Counted from the stretch's first letter, positions 1 through 16,280 are shown. The stretch is 64,000 nucleotides of DNA from Amoebidium appalachense (GCA_963693365.1 CAVNZM010000016.1:2604001-2668000), one strand, 5' to 3'. Made by a program: numbers and translations. Notes: generated from the sequence alone by a model not told the origin.

Positions 1-610
1 TTCAGGAAGGGAAGGGAGGGGGGAGGGGAGGAAGGGGCGCGGCAGCGGGCGGCGGCGGCTGGGCGGGGAGGGGAGGGGGAGGGGGGGGTCTTCGTTTGTT
101 TGTTTTTTTTGTTTTTTTGTGTGTGTGGGGGGGGGGGGGGGGGGGGGGGAGGGGGGGAGGGGGGGTCCTTACTTCATTTTTTTTATACCTTTTCTCCCCC
201 TTTTCTTTCCTTCCTTCCTTGCCTATTTCTTTCTTTTATTCTCTGATTCTTTTCTTCCGAAGTCTTCTTTCTTTCAGAAACAAGTGTTTGCATGTCCATT
301 TGTTCGTTTGTTTTGTATGTGTGTACACGTGTGCCGGCCTGCCTGCGTGCGTGCGTGTTTGCGCACGAGACATATAGCCTGACACCATGATACAACTAAT
401 ACACCCGAATCATGAACGTATCTAAACATGTTTCTGGCTCAGAGCATGCACCAACGTTAGTATCAAGCCCTGCTGATGGGGTTCGAACATACCATGAATT
501 GAAAGAATGTCGAGTGCCGGCTGATACCCACCCTCCCCCCCTCCCCCCCCCCCCCCCCCCCCCTCCTCCTCTCTCCCCTTCCCCCCCCCCCCCCCCCTCC
601 TCTCCTTCCC

Positions 611-645
<35 letters not shown>

Positions 646-905
646 AAAAAAGAAAAGAAAGAAAAGAAAAAAACACATTTTCACACACGGAAATGTATGT
701 ACCAACCTTCACACAGTATTAACAACGCGCACAACCAGACAATGCATAAACCCCTGCAAAAACATACACAGGGCTCACACTGAGCTCACACTGAGGAAAT
801 ACATAGATCCACACACACCAATGCGCGCGCACACACACACACACACACGCACACACGCACACACGTGCGCGCCCGTGTGCACACGCACACACGCACGCAC
901 ACACA

Positions 906-949
<44 letters not shown>

Positions 950-1628
950 AAAACAATGAAATTCTCAAACACAAGACCTCACGTCTGGCTAACACAGAAA
1001 AACGGTCGGACACAAAGCACACACTGAATTCTCATTGTAGAACCGAAGAAAACGTGACGAAGTGCCCACCGACATCTTCAAGCAAAAATATACAAAAGTT
1101 ATCATTTCAAGTGTAAACACGCTGGCAAGAAAATGCATCTAGTGAACTTTAACTCCCACATACATTAAGACTGTACAGAGAAAGTTACTTTTATTACGGG
1201 ATCGTATGTTACTCTGACCTCTGCTCTCGATTTATGCCGAAGGCACAAAACACAAAAACAACCACTCACCCCACACACACTTGGCCACTTCAAATGTGGA
1301 CAAATCTTTGCACACAAGTATAATGTGATCAAAGTTTCCGGCTATCAAAGCCTCAGAAACCGAATTATTATTTCTCAAATGTTTTTAGCGCCAGGCAGGC
1401 CAGCTGCCCATCAAGTGTGGCGCATTCTCTTTAGGTTAATCATTATAGTATAACAATTTGACTATTTACAGGTGGTTCACTATGGCTACATTTCAGTCCG
1501 TCATAACAAAAACGGCTCATATAGTAGTGATAACATATCATCTATGGTATTCGCAAAAACCATGAACATTATCCAGCAATTCCAACATTTCGAAAAACGA
1601 AAAACGGATATCATACTGTATATGCCGT
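1..1628. repeat. Simple-repeat flank, no gene seen
   Basis: This stretch holds a G-rich tract (about 60-168), a pyrimidine-rich tract (170-260), a long C tract broken by T (533-635) followed by an A-rich tract, and a (CA)n microsatellite (about 825-955). From about 960 to 1628 the sequence is of normal complexity but has no open frame with coding character, and no RNA gene was recognised. The open frames here read as poly-Gly, poly-Pro, Cys-Val or His-Thr and are products of the repeats. Confidence 0.8.
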
Positions 1629-2414
1629 TTAGCAATCCTTCCAGTCACCACTGCTCTTGTACTTCATGCTAATACCGTACCGCTTCGCCTGAGCGCACGA
1701 CGCGGAACCCGCAGAGTACTCCACGCCAAACACGGCCTTGTTTGCGTTCTGGAACGGCTCATAGTAATAACACTCGTTGAACCGCGTGCAGCTCTCGTTG
1801 ATGGCAAAATCAAAAGAACCCTGAAGCCGGCGAAGAATCTCGAGCGCGTTTTTCAGACCGATAACCATTCCGCGGGAGTGCGCAGCGTCGGCGAGCCAGC
1901 GTGCGTATTCGGTCTGCTTGTTCTTGAGCGTCTCTGTGCTTGCGCCGGGGACACAGTCGTGAAGGAAACAGTCCAAGTTATCAGCCTCCAGGCCATCACA
2001 CCCGAGGCTCTTTGCGTTGTCCATGCGCGCTGCCATCGTATCCTTGAAATCCTCCCAGCGGGTGATGTCGAGCCAGCTCTCGCCTGAGTAGCGTGACTTT
2101 TCGCTGATAACGGAGGAAGGGAAGGAGCGTGCGTCCGGACGCCAGTTCTCCACGGTGCCCGCGGACATGTAGCAGATTACGGAGGAACCCTGGCTCTGGA
2201 ACTTGCTGACTTGAGATTCGGAGGTCTTCAAAAGGTCGACCAAAACGACGTCTTTGCCGTTTGCGTTGTCTTCCTTCACCTCCCATGCGAGGTTGGCCCA
2301 GGTGGCACCGGATTTAATCTTGTGTGCACCCCGGGAGACACGTTGGTGTGTGGACGGCGCGCCGAGGGCGGACGCAAGCACACAGGCGAGACCGAGGACT
2401 TTGACGGCATACAT
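1629..2414 (-). CDS. Secreted GH114-type glycoside hydrolase
   Basis: An uninterrupted 261-residue frame. Residues 1-18 form a signal peptide (hydrophobic VLGLACVLASALG, cleavage likely near A18/P19), so the product is secreted or enters the secretory pathway. The rest matches the TIM-barrel GH114 family (endo-alpha-1,4-polygalactosaminidase-like). Visible hallmarks are an ICYMSAGTVENWRPD strand, a WLDI segment, the acidic motif GCDGLEADNLD that carries family catalytic or binding acids, and IGLKNAL and FAINESC strands. Family members hydrolyse galactosamine-rich polysaccharide; the substrate here is inferred. Length is normal for a single-domain member. The start is fixed by the signal peptide and by a TATA box about 150 bases upstream. 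The lack of introns contrasts with the split genes elsewhere in the window, which would fit gene transfer or retroposition. Family call fairly sure, substrate unsure. Confidence 0.85.
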   Translation of the reverse strand: MYAVKVLGLACVLASALGAPSTHQRVSRGAHKIKSGATWANLAWEVKEDNANGKDVVLVDLLKTSESQVSKFQSQGSSVICYMSAGTVENWRPDARSFPSSVISEKSRYSGESWLDITRWEDFKDTMAARMDNAKSLGCDGLEADNLDCFLHDCVPGASTETLKNKQTEYARWLADAAHSRGMVIGLKNALEILRRLQGSFDFAINESCTRFNECYYYEPFQNANKAVFGVEYSAGSASCAQAKRYGISMKYKSSGDWKDC

Positions 2415-2562
2415 CTTGTTGGCTACTAGTGTTGATTTCTACTCGTAGGAAAATTGCGATTGTTGTGAGTGGTTTTTGAATGGGCAGATGTTTTCTGTGG
2501 CTCGTTGTTTGTTTGCTGTTGAGGACGCGTTTGCTGGATGAAGGTTTGTGGCTATTCTGGCC

Positions 2563-2640
2563 CCCTTATATACTACTCAGGACGTGTCACACGTGTGTGG
2601 CTCCGACGCCAATCGGTGCGAAAGCGAGCGTTGATTGGCG
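2563..2640 (-). promoter_or_regulatory. TATA and CCAAT promoter of the GH114 gene
   Basis: On the minus strand a TATATAAG box lies at 2565-2572, about 150 bases before the GH114 start codon. CCAAT-type elements (ATTGGC/CCAAT in both orientations) lie near 2608-2640. Order and spacing fit a polymerase II core promoter. The call rests on motif match only. Confidence 0.55.
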
Positions 2641-4016
2641 CGTATCTACCAGCACACGATCAGGAAGCTGGGGGGTATTTGCGCTGAGAAATTTCGCCCT
2701 GGAAAAACTACAAAGCCGGTGGCCCTTCAATGATGACTCCGCAATGTTCAGTAGATCTACATCTACCGAAATATATGGTGTGACGAAACAACCTATTGTT
2801 CTTATTATTGTGCACCCATAATGCATTTAGCGTATTTAGCGTGATAAACGCATACTAACCGTATGAGGTTGAACCGTTGCCGGACTGAGCAAATCCAGCG
2901 GGGTGGAATTTGGCTTCAAGGCTGTACGTACGTCAACTCAATAAACCTGAGCAGCTCAACAACAGTATTTTCGAAAAATGCATCGAAGACTTGCGCTAGA
3001 TTTTAGTTTACAACCAATTATTTCACCCCATCTGTAATTATACACATTATCTACCTAATGTCGATTGATGTTGATAGCATGGGTGGCACTGGCAAATCGA
3101 AGAAGGGGGCGCGGGCCGTCCTCGAGAGTTCCCGCTAGACCCCAGGGACAAAGAATCGCTCAGACTGCCAACAGGTAACAGGGGAGCACGAAAATGTATC
3201 ATACCGCAAATTCCTCCACCCAAACAGTGAACCATGATAAGCGACGTGATACATCCATGTCTATCATCGCCTGAAAACAAGTTAGAAACCCATTATATGT
3301 CAAAAAAAATCAATTTTGCTTTTAGTTTTAATGCACAAATGCTTTTCTTAGAGTTTATCTACATCTTATGTGCTGATAGGCTGCAGGTAAGGAAGGTCAC
3401 TGCGTCAAACTCCTCTGGAATTTTTACCCACGTTATCTGGGCAAATAGCTCGCGACAATCTTATTGGTTTAGCTGCCCGTGATCAAAACAACAGTTTGAC
3501 AAATCTGCCAATCGGAACAGTCCGTGCGTTCCTGAACCCAGGGCTTGCCTGGGCCGACGTCTCAACCAATAACAATGCTTTTAGTGCAAAGAGGAGGCAA
3601 ATTTAACCAATCATATTGGTTTTTACCTGAGACAGTTGGAGCCAATCGAAATTTGAGCACGTTGTGCCAAATTCTGCCGCTCCGCAAACACTGCAAGTTA
3701 ACTGTGAAAGCAAAAAAGCAAAGGGAGAAAGGCCAAATATCAAAGAAAACGGGTCGAAAAATCAATTACAAATAAGGAGACATAATACATATGTATTAAA
3801 TTGCTTCATGATCTCATTTAAGGGACGAACACCAATTTATTGTGACACGTTTTAGCCTACACGTGATTTCATACTCGACTCAAATCGCAGATGCCCGGAT
3901 CCCGATGCCCAGGAATCCGGCACTGCATGCAGTGTTATCCGGTTTAGGCTGGGCTCTAATAATAGATAGCCCAGGTGCACTCCCGGAGTGCCCCCAGGGC
4001 CACTTACTTTGTACAG

Positions 4017-4055
<39 letters not shown>

Positions 4056-4284
4056 AGAGGCCTGCAGCACAAGTCTGCAAGTGCATTTATATATGAAAGT
4101 ATATACATGTACCACTAATCATTACTGAAAGAAGAATGGGTGAGTACTGTATGTATACATATATGTGGTGTATGTGGCAACTGTGCAAGCTGGTGCAAGT
4201 CTGAAGGCCGCAAGTTGAAGGGAAGATGTGCCTTATTTGTGTATGTGACTATTTAGTGCGGGTGTACACGTGTGCCGTGCCTTG
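2641..4284. other. Intergenic, no gene recognised; C39 tract
   Basis: Mostly normal-complexity sequence without a convincing coding frame. Several CCAAT or ATTGG motifs cluster at 3460-3660. A run of about 39 C lies at 4017-4055. No RNA gene or transposon end was recognised. Confidence 0.6.
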
Positions 4285-5427
4285 TGCTTGTTTTTTATTT
4301 TTTTTTTATTTTATCACGTTTTGTTCCCGGAGGGCCTTTTCGGGCCCTCTAGGGAAACTACCGTCTACCACACAGCACCGACAGTGCACTAGTTAGGTGC
4401 TATCTATGAGTTCAGCTAGCTAAACCATCCTTCACAACCTAACTATAAGTACACACTTTGCCCAGGGCTACTACCCCAGCCACGCCGGCAGGAGGCTCCA
4501 GTCCTCCCCTCCATTCAAAACCTAGCAATAAACGTTAACCGAGGGCTCTCATTGGTCGATCTACAGTTTTGGGAAGTCCTAGGTGTTGTGTATAGTGTTT
4601 ACGGTGGGTATGGGTGGATGATGGGGTGTGGTGGTGGTGGTGGGGGGGGGGTTGCTGCCTAACATTGTGTGTTGTTGTACGTATGTTGTGGCGATGTTTT
4701 TGTGGACTAAAAGGTGGGTTTTACAGGGCACACCGGGTCTGTTTGTGTTCCGGCAGTCAGAACAGGCCGGCCGGGTGTGTGTGGGGAGTGTATTTGTTGG
4801 TGTCTTGGGTTTTTGGGGGGCCTTACTTTTCTTTCTACGGGTGGTGGGTATATGGTGGTGTTTTTGCATTTTGGGGTGGGTGGGGGGGAGTGTTGTGTTC
4901 CGTGGGTGCCAAATTTTTGAAAAGAAAAAGGACTGCAACTCTACTGTGATTTTTCCTAAGATGGCCCGGGTGGTGGTCTTGGTGGTGCCGGTGGCTGCAA
5001 GTAGTGGGCCCACCGATCGTGGGCAGAATCCCCGTTCGACCCACCTGATGTCTTCGGGGTCTGGTGGGTCACCGTTGCCTCCTATCCAGTTTATCCATGC
5101 ACATTGGTCTACCACCGTGGCTGCCGTATGGTGGTGCTGTGCCGTGGGGGTGTTTGGATGGCGAGCGTGCAGGACGTTGTGGATGCAGGCTGTGATGGCC
5201 GTGGTCAGGGTGGGGACCTCCCCCGCATGGGCCGGGCAGGCCCAGAGGTGGGTGGGGGTCTCAGGGTGCTGGCTGCACCGGGGGCATGTGGGCTGTGTAA
5301 CGACGGTGGGGTGATCTCGGTGTAGCCGTGCCATGGTAGGCAGGGTGCCCATGGCCAGGGACAGGCTACGAATGTTTCCTCTGACGGCCCCGATGGTTGC
5401 CTGTGCGGGCCCCTTGGTGCCATGTGC

Positions 5428-5430
<3 letters not shown>
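4285..5430 (-). mobile_element. Non-LTR retrotransposon (LINE) 3' end, 5'-truncated
   Basis: The minus strand encodes the C-terminal part of a LINE polyprotein. The frame (ending at 4579) has a TLPTMARLHRD segment followed by a zinc knuckle of form C-x2-C-x8-H-x4-C (CPRC...ETPTHLWAC), which is typical of the region after the reverse transcriptase domain. The reverse transcriptase itself is missing: upstream the frame runs into (TG)n and G tracts at 5430-5560, so the copy is truncated at its 5' side. A 3' untranslated region of about 270 bases follows and ends in a T-rich tract on the plus strand (4289-4312), the expected poly(A) tail. A shorter relative of the same 3' end lies at 40680-40815. 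Confidence 0.75.
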
Positions 5431-5463
<33 letters not shown>

Positions 5464-5475
5464 TGGCGTGTGTGT

Positions 5476-5521
<46 letters not shown>

Positions 5522-5793
5522 GGGGGGGGGGGGGGGGGGGAGGGGGGGGGGGGGGGGGGGGTCACGGTGGGTGGGTGGGTGGGTTGGTGGGTGGGTGGGT
5601 GGGTACCGGGACGTGTGTGTGTGTGTGGTGCGTATGTGTGGGTGGGTGGGTGGATGGCTGAATGGGTGTGTGATTGCTTTTGTGTGTTTGTGTGTATGTG
5701 TGGCTGGGTGGGTGGGTGGGTGTTCGTGTGTGAACAGTTTGTGTGTGTGTGTGGTGTGACTGTGTGTGTGTGTGTGTGTGTGTGTCTGTGTCT

Positions 5794-5854
<61 letters not shown>

Positions 5855-6008
5855 CGCGCGTGCGTGCGTGTGTGGACGTGTGGGTGGGTGGGCGGTTGAA
5901 TGGTTGTGTGGGTGTCTGTGTGTGTTCAGCGGTGTGTGTATGTGTGGTTGGGTGTGTGTGTGGGTCTTGGTGTGTGAACACTTTGTGACTGTGTGCGTGC
6001 GTGTGTTT

Positions 6009-6056
<48 letters not shown>

Positions 6057-6540
6057 GTGTGTGACACTGTGTGTGGCGTGCATGCGTGTGCTTGTATGTG
6101 TTTGTGCCTGTGTGACGGCGTTTTCAAGTTATTGTGTGTGTGCGTGTCTGTGTTTACTTGTGTGCATGTGTATGCCGTGTGCCTATGTGTTTACTGTACA
6201 TGTTTTTGTGTTTGTGTCTCAAATTCTGTGTAGAGTACTAGTGCGTGTGTGTGTGTGTGTTGTGCCTGTGTGCCTGTGTCGGCGTGTCTGTGTGCGTGGG
6301 TATGTGTGTGTGTGTGTGTTCCTGTGCGAGTGCGTTTGTGCGTTCAAGTTACGGTGCGCGTGTGTGCGTGTGTTTGTGTGCGCGTGTATGCTCGTGTGTG
6401 TGTGTGTGGGGGGGGGGGAGGGGGGGGGGGGGGGGGGGGGGGGGAAGAAGGGAATGAAAGGGAAGGGTAGGGGTGGGGGGAATGAGGGGGCTGTTTTTTT
6501 TTGGTGAAACAGGACAGTGGTGGTGGTTGCCGTGGTTGGG

Positions 6541-6574
<34 letters not shown>

Positions 6575-6600
6575 GAAGGGGGGGGGGGATGGGCGGCAGT
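5420..6600. repeat. (TG)n microsatellites and G tracts
   Basis: Long (TG)n runs, with GGGT and TGCG variants, occupy about 5425-6400. G tracts lie at 5489-5562, 6410-6444 and 6540-6590. Every long frame here (Val-Cys or His-Thr rich) is a translation of the repeat. No gene is seen. Confidence 0.9.
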
Positions 6601-8888
<2,288 letters not shown>

Positions 8889-9116
8889 TACCGTCCGCGA
8901 ACAAGAACCCCTCAAAATGTGGCCGGGGGGCGGAATGTTAAATCTTTTGGAGGGTCGGGGTCAGAATCTTAATGGAGGGGGGGCATACAGCATGATTTAT
9001 TAATCCGACCGCCAATAAGATCATCCCGAAAACTGGCCGGGGGGCAGAATCTTAAAAACACCCTATTTTTCCGATGGCGAAATGTTATTGGCGGGGGTTC
9101 TTATTCGCGGACGGTA
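8889..9116. mobile_element. MITE with TA target-site duplication
   Basis: A 228-base element begins TACCGTCCGCGAACAAGAAC and ends with the reverse complement of the same motif (one mismatch in about 21 bases, then both ends run into C- or G-rich sequence). TA dinucleotides at both edges fit a Tc1/mariner-type target duplication. The interior repeats a short TGGCCGGGGGGC-GAAT-TTAAA motif twice. It carries no coding frame and is best read as a non-autonomous miniature element. Confidence 0.7.
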
Positions 9117-9410
9117 CCTGTAATTTATACGTATCAATGGCTACATACCAATCCTCTTGCCAACTAGCCATATAAGGCTAAAACCAAGTTTCTAATCACA
9201 TACTTTCTACTTACTGTATTCGCGTCCTAATCTTCAGCCATCTTCCCGCCATTTTCGTTGTCACACTGTGCAATTTTCAGGTAGGTATCTACAGTTTGTC
9301 TATCTCGTACGGGGCAGGCACTCACTCAGGCAAGGTGCTAGAGAAAAAGACCCCCCCTTCCCCCCCCCCCCTCCCTCCCCTCCCCCCTCTATTTGGAAAA
9401 ACAAGGGAGG

Positions 9411-9448
<38 letters not shown>

Positions 9449-9741
9449 ACTGCGACCAACAAACGAAAAACAAAAATTAGGACTATAGCAAGCAAGAGAA
9501 AATCCAAGTTCTGTAAAACCCTTCCCCCCACCCCCAATCACCTCACTCCCCCCCCCTTCCCCCTCCCCCCTGGTCCGCCTTTTTCATGCACACCTATTAC
9601 TAACATTGAACACCTCCACTTAATCCTTTTTTGATCCCGGTGTTTCCCCAAGACTACGCTAATCAAACAGCCCATATTAGCGCCATTATGACACAGTCTT
9701 AAAGCAACTCGCCCAAACATACCACTAACCCAACTGAAAAA
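9117..9741. other. Intergenic spacer with C and A tracts
   Basis: Contains a C-rich tract (9353-9390), a run of about 34 A (9411-9445) and a second C-rich tract (9520-9570). Otherwise unique sequence with no recognised gene. The last part is the 3' flank of the membrane protein gene. Confidence 0.6.
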
Positions 9742-11186
9742 TCAGGTCAAAACCCGCTCATTTACCGCCAAACGTCTCTGTGTATACCCATGAGAATGTT
9801 CCGTATCCGCCGAATTGTTCAACCTCCACGACGGAACGTGTCTTGTTCCAGAAACGCTCCCCGCCGCCGCCGCCGAATAGGCCTTAAACGCCGTTTGCAT
9901 GAGGTAGAACGAAGTCGCCGACGCGTGGATAAACCTTAACAGAAGCGTAACCGTGTTGGTTGCCGGGCTGTTTATAACATAGTCCACGTAGGAAAACGTG
10001 TTTGCAAACAGAGCCAAAACGCTGAGGATGATGAGAACGCGTGATTGGTCTAGATGGTGCCGCTTCAAATCCGATCTCACCGACCAGAGGAGCATCAACA
10101 AGCCCGCATCCAGACCCATGTTGAAGTAGACAAAGACATTGAGTAGCGTGGTGAGCATGTATTCCCAATCGAAGCTCACATTCCTCTGCACATGCCCCAT
10201 TGTTCCAGCCGCATCGAGGATGATCAAGGCGGTCATGTATACCCAACTGAGGATAAAATAGACCCTTGGAGCCCACGTCGCCCATGGCCGAATGTCACCG
10301 ACGTGCATGGGGTGAACCCATTTAAATTTTAAATTTTTAATCGCTGGCCGGCCGCAGTACAGGATGGCGAGCCGGAGCATCCCAAAGGGGACAGGAACCA
10401 AAATCAAGAGACGTCCGTAGTAGTATGGTAAGATGAAAAAAAAAAATATTGCGCGGGTGTTCCTAAGATGGCTGAAAAAGACAGGAATTGGGATCGGAGC
10501 GTAAGCACGAATCCTGTCATGCACAATAACATGGTGTGACCTAAAAGCAAGGACAGAACAAGCCAGAGAGGAAGCCTTCCAGCAAAAACACCGATATTTG
10601 CTCTCGTTTTCCGTTTTCGTATCCATACCCAGACGCCGGCACCGATGACCGCTTGCAGGAACGTCAGCACGGAAAAGACAAACGCAACAATGCCCAACCT
10701 GAACACCGTTTCGTTTCTTTTCGATTCCTCCTCCTGTGAAAGAACATCATTGCTTGGACAAACCTGTTTGGTTTTGCAGAAATAAGTTTCCAAAACAGTC
10801 GCCCCCACACACAATCCCATGGCGAAAGCAGACACCAATAACGCAATGGGAACAGGTCTCTTATACCAACGGACGGCCGCATTTCTATCGTATAAAGCAA
10901 CGTCTGATTCTGTACTGAACTCCCGCGCGTGCGGGATTTCTAGTTGATTTTCGGTGAAAAAAACCTGGGGAGTTGGAGCCGAATTGTTGCGGACCGAATG
11001 GTGCACACACACTGAAGTTGTGGGTAGTGAATGGGAATCAGTGCAGTGTGGATGCTGCTTTAAATCCTTCGCGTCTTGCAGGTTCGCAGCTGGGCGGGAT
11101 GAAGTGATGACCACTGTGTATTCGTCAATTTCATCCGCGTCCGGACCGGGAGAATGCACTGGCCCCGAAGAAGCAGAGCTATTCAT
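9742..11186 (-). CDS. Multi-pass membrane protein, frame broken at an A11 run
   Basis: Two overlapping frames on the minus strand (11186-10404 and 10626-9742) join into one protein of about 480 residues if the run of 11 A at 10436-10446 is one base too long or two short. The N-terminal 130 residues are hydrophilic, Ser/Pro/His rich and start at ATG 11186. Hydrophobic helices follow: three before the run (PIALLVSAFAMG, LGIVAFVFSVLTFLQAV, LWLVLSLLLGHTMLL) and four or five after it (ILPYYYGRLLILVPV, RVYFILSWVYMTALIIL, WEYMLTTLLNVFVYF, VLIILSVLALFANTF, LLLRFIHASATSFYLM). Seven or eight spans recall a seven-helix receptor or transporter, but I recognise no family signature. The break is either a homopolymer sequencing error, a real frameshift, or a short intron. 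Confidence 0.6.
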
Positions 11187-12829
11187 GGCTGATTCACTTA
11201 TGCATATGGGACCCCGCGCGTATGTGTATTGGTGTGTATGTGTGTGTGTACGTGTGTATACGTGTTTGTGTGTGCGTTTGAAGTTTGGCTGCTATTCTAT
11301 GTGGCTGTGGGCACACATGTGTGTGTCCATGTATGTGTGTCGTAACGTGACACAGAATCGCTCAGTGGATGGATACCGCCAGCTATATAAAAGTTTGAAA
11401 GAACTTTGTTTTGGTCTTCTGATTTCGTTTACTGCCCAGAGATGCTCTAACGGCAAGTATAGTAGAACAGGAGGCAACTCTTTACGCTCTGTGTGCAGCT
11501 TGGGATAGGTGTTTATTCTCCTATGCTTACGTGCTCCTTGGTAATAAGAGGATCATCCAGAATGCTTATTATTTTGCACAACCGTGCGATCACTCTGCCC
11601 ACATGTCATGTTTCTCGTACACCTTGAAGCCTGCTAAGTTACCTACTGTTCAGGCGGCCGCTGTCTAAGCGCTATGTTGTTTACACGCGGCTGTGCGAAG
11701 GCAGTGCAAACCTGAAACTACCCTGAATATTATATAGTATTTTGCTTAGTATATGTAGTACCAAAATAGTACTAAATGGAAATCTGTTACTTCTGCATGA
11801 TAAGGAGGGAGCCTCCGAGCCATAATAGCTCAAGCTGGGTGAGTTGATAAACCGTTCAATTGAAAGTTTTTTTTGGGGCTGCACTGTCTGCACCAGTGAC
11901 GTCACTGCATCCGCCACCGTGGAACTTGGAAGTCTACAAGAGAATTTCAGGAACCTGTAGTTCAAGGGAAAAAAAGGCAAATGAAAGAAATAAAGAAAAA
12001 AGAAAAGAAAATTGCTACATACAGATAAAGGCAATGTTATCACTTTACAGTAGTAATCTTTATGGCCGAGGAGTCGTGTGTCATGGCTGGCCAGTATTAC
12101 CATATTCTTGTGCGAGAAAGAGAACCGATTGGTTCGGAACGCATCCTTGCTTTGATTGGTTAAAACCACAACCAAAGTGACTAATCCGGCAAAGCTTGCG
12201 ACAATTCGCAAATCGGACAGGGTATGCAATGTTTATTTTGGGGACATTTTGCTATATAGTGAGGCACATTTGGTTACCTTTCCCCCCTGATATTCCACTG
12301 GTTAAATATGAGTGGGCGTAACTTCAGAACATAATAGACACGTTTCAGTGAGACTTCTCAGTGCCTTAGCTAGGGACTTTTTATTTGAACCAATGCATAC
12401 AGCCCTGAATCCTGGACTCACCGGGCGCGTGAGCACTGAGCATTGATAACACTGCGTAATGAGGCTACCACCTACTGAGGCGGTGTCTCCTTCCTTTCTT
12501 TTTTTTTTTTTTTTTTTTTAACTTAAAAAGGGCCGCCTGAGTAGATGTTAAACGTCGCACGTGCGGCAACACGTCAGTACGTGTTAGGTAATGAGGAGCA
12601 GGCCTACCGTATTGTAAAACATATAAAAACCACTACAATATAGCTATAGCGGCTGTTGCAAGCCAGTGTGCCACATGATTCACATCTTTCGCAGGTGCTG
12701 GCGTTGTAAACGGTTCGCCTACGTAGTCCCTGCTACCTCTATGTATGTGTTATCATATCATGCTCAGAAAACGTTAGAAGACAAAAGGAAGATGATCGTG
12801 CTATTAAACCTGATCTTACTATTATGTTA
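11187..12829. other. Intergenic, no gene recognised
   Basis: A short TG-rich patch lies at 11215-11340 and a T run at about 12500-12522. A TATA-like TATATAAAAG sits at about 11390 on the plus strand but no coding frame follows it. The rest is unique sequence without coding character. Confidence 0.55.
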
Positions 12830-13030
12830 AGCTCTCTCTTTTCTTGGTGTGTTAAATGTGGACATGTCCCGTCTTCTTGGCTAATTAGCCTAGTACCTTA
12901 GTGATCCCCATAGTTAAGAAGGACTCTGAGGGCCCCATATCATCTTTTCGCCCCATCACACTAACCCAGGTTGTTCGTAGATTCTTTGAAGCTTGCTTAC
13001 TTATAAGTTATTTGCACATCACCCTATAGG
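12830..13030 (+). pseudogene. Decayed reverse transcriptase fragment (LINE)
   Basis: The plus strand encodes a short relic of the N-terminal part of a non-LTR reverse transcriptase. A GHVPSSW segment is followed, across a stop, by VIPIVKKDSEGPISSFRPITLT and then a basic-hydrophobic run ending FFEACLL. This matches the conserved order 'G-x-P-x-x-W ... P-I-x-K-K ... R-P-I-x-L-T' of LINE enzymes. Stops interrupt it, no catalytic palm motif follows, and it is a dead fragment. Confidence 0.6.
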
Positions 13031-14929
<1,899 letters not shown>

Positions 14930-15798
14930 TTACTGCATGCGGTTGCATAGGGTAGGCTGGGTATTAGGTGCGGGCAGAATCGGGCGGTGTTGTGTGCTGT
15001 GCAGGTGAGGCGCCGGTCGTTGTTGTGGGGGGGTTTGTTGGGTAGCGTGAAGAGAAGGCTGTGAAGCCCTGAAAGCAAACGATTGTATTCGCACTACAGA
15101 CTCATCATAGCTGTGGTCTACCCATAACTCTTTACCCATCGGTCCGTTGGTTTTCTTTTTCGCGCTGCTCTTTGCGCTTGGACCGGGAACTTTGCGCAAA
15201 CTCATTTTGGCTTTTTGCGAACCATTAATGTGCTTGCTCTGTGATTGGCTAAGATGCTTGCTCTGTGATTGGCTAGGATGTTTGCTCTGTGATTGGCTGG
15301 CTGGTGGAGCTGCAAAATCCTCCATCCTGCATCCATCACCGACATCATACTCTAGACTCATTTCTACAGCCTGCGCAATAGGGGGAGTGATGGGGGGAGG
15401 GGGGGAAGGGGGGAGGGGGGGAAGGGGGGAGGGGGGGGGGGGGGGGGGCTATAGAAAAACACCAAATGGCACACACCTGTTCATTTTTTGACGCATAGTA
15501 CTCCAGGGCCGTTACATTGGTTGTTCGGATTGTTGGGGCCATCTTGGCACGTTTCGTAGCTGGGCCGTCCACAGTCGTGTCGACATCTGATGGCTGATTC
15601 CGTTTTCTATGGGGCCTAACCACTGGTGGGCGGGGAGGGGCTTTGCCGTGTTCGTTTGCGCACTTATCCCCACACGCACAACCTTCCTTGCAACCAGCCC
15701 CGTTCCTAGCACACGGGCACTTGGAAGAATACTTGTGTTTGGAATTTCCATTACCTCCACACAAAGCAAAATCGGGCTGCTCCTTTGCAAGCGAAGTT
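14930..15798 (-). CDS. CXC (tesmin/TSO1-like) motif protein, two exons seen
   Basis: Two minus-strand exons join in phase 0. Exon A is 15798-15477 (acceptor TATCAG, donor CAG|GTGTGT). Exon B runs from 15370 (acceptor GCGCAG) to the stop at 14930. Exon A has a cysteine-rich motif C-x-C-x6-C-x3-C-x-C-x3-C-x-N (CPCARNGAGCKEGCACGDKCAN), the second half of a CXC zinc-binding domain. It is followed by a basic segment (RPHRKR, TKRAKM). Exon B carries three tandem SQSQSKH repeats, a Lys-rich patch (SAKSSAKKK) and a Gln/Pro/His-rich tail. CXC domains bind DNA in tesmin and LIN54 proteins and also occur at the end of some transposases. An upstream exon must exist because exon A lacks an ATG. The transposase exon at 16579-17673 is on the same strand just upstream, so this may be its C-terminal part. 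Confidence 0.6.
15227..15300. repeat. Three tandem ~27-base repeats encoding SQSQSKH
   Basis: The motif GCTCTGTGATTGGCT recurs three times within exon B of the CXC gene. On the coding strand it gives the SQSQSK(H) repeat. It also contains a CCAAT/ATTGG element, but its coding position makes a regulatory role doubtful. Confidence 0.75.
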
Positions 15799-16200
15799 CT
15801 GATATGATGGTTCTACAGTATACTGCTCTATAGAACCGATTCATGATGCCTTCATTACAACCCCCCTCCCCCCACCCTTTCCCCTCCAAACACACGCATA
15901 CTATACAGCCCCAATGGCATGCAAAACGCATGAAACAAGCCCCTTCCTCTAATCCCCCCCCCCCCCCCAAAAAAAAAAAAAAAAAAAAGAAAATAACAAA
16001 TGAGAGAGAACGAGAGAATCAAAATAAAAAGAGAGAGAGAGACAGAGAAAGAGAGAAATAGATAGAAGAACACCAACCACATACACTAAACCACAAACAC
16101 ACGGCAAGAACACCACTGCTAACGATCCCCCCCCCCCCCCTCCCCCCCCCTCCCCCCCCCCCCCCCCCCCCCCCCCCCCCTTTCTTTCTTTCTTTCTTTT

Positions 16201-16280
<80 letters not shown>

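Noticed and set aside
5366-6507. Long open frames rich in Cys-Val (plus) or His-Thr (minus)
   Set aside because: They translate (TG)n/(CA)n, which has no stop in most frames. No other coding character.
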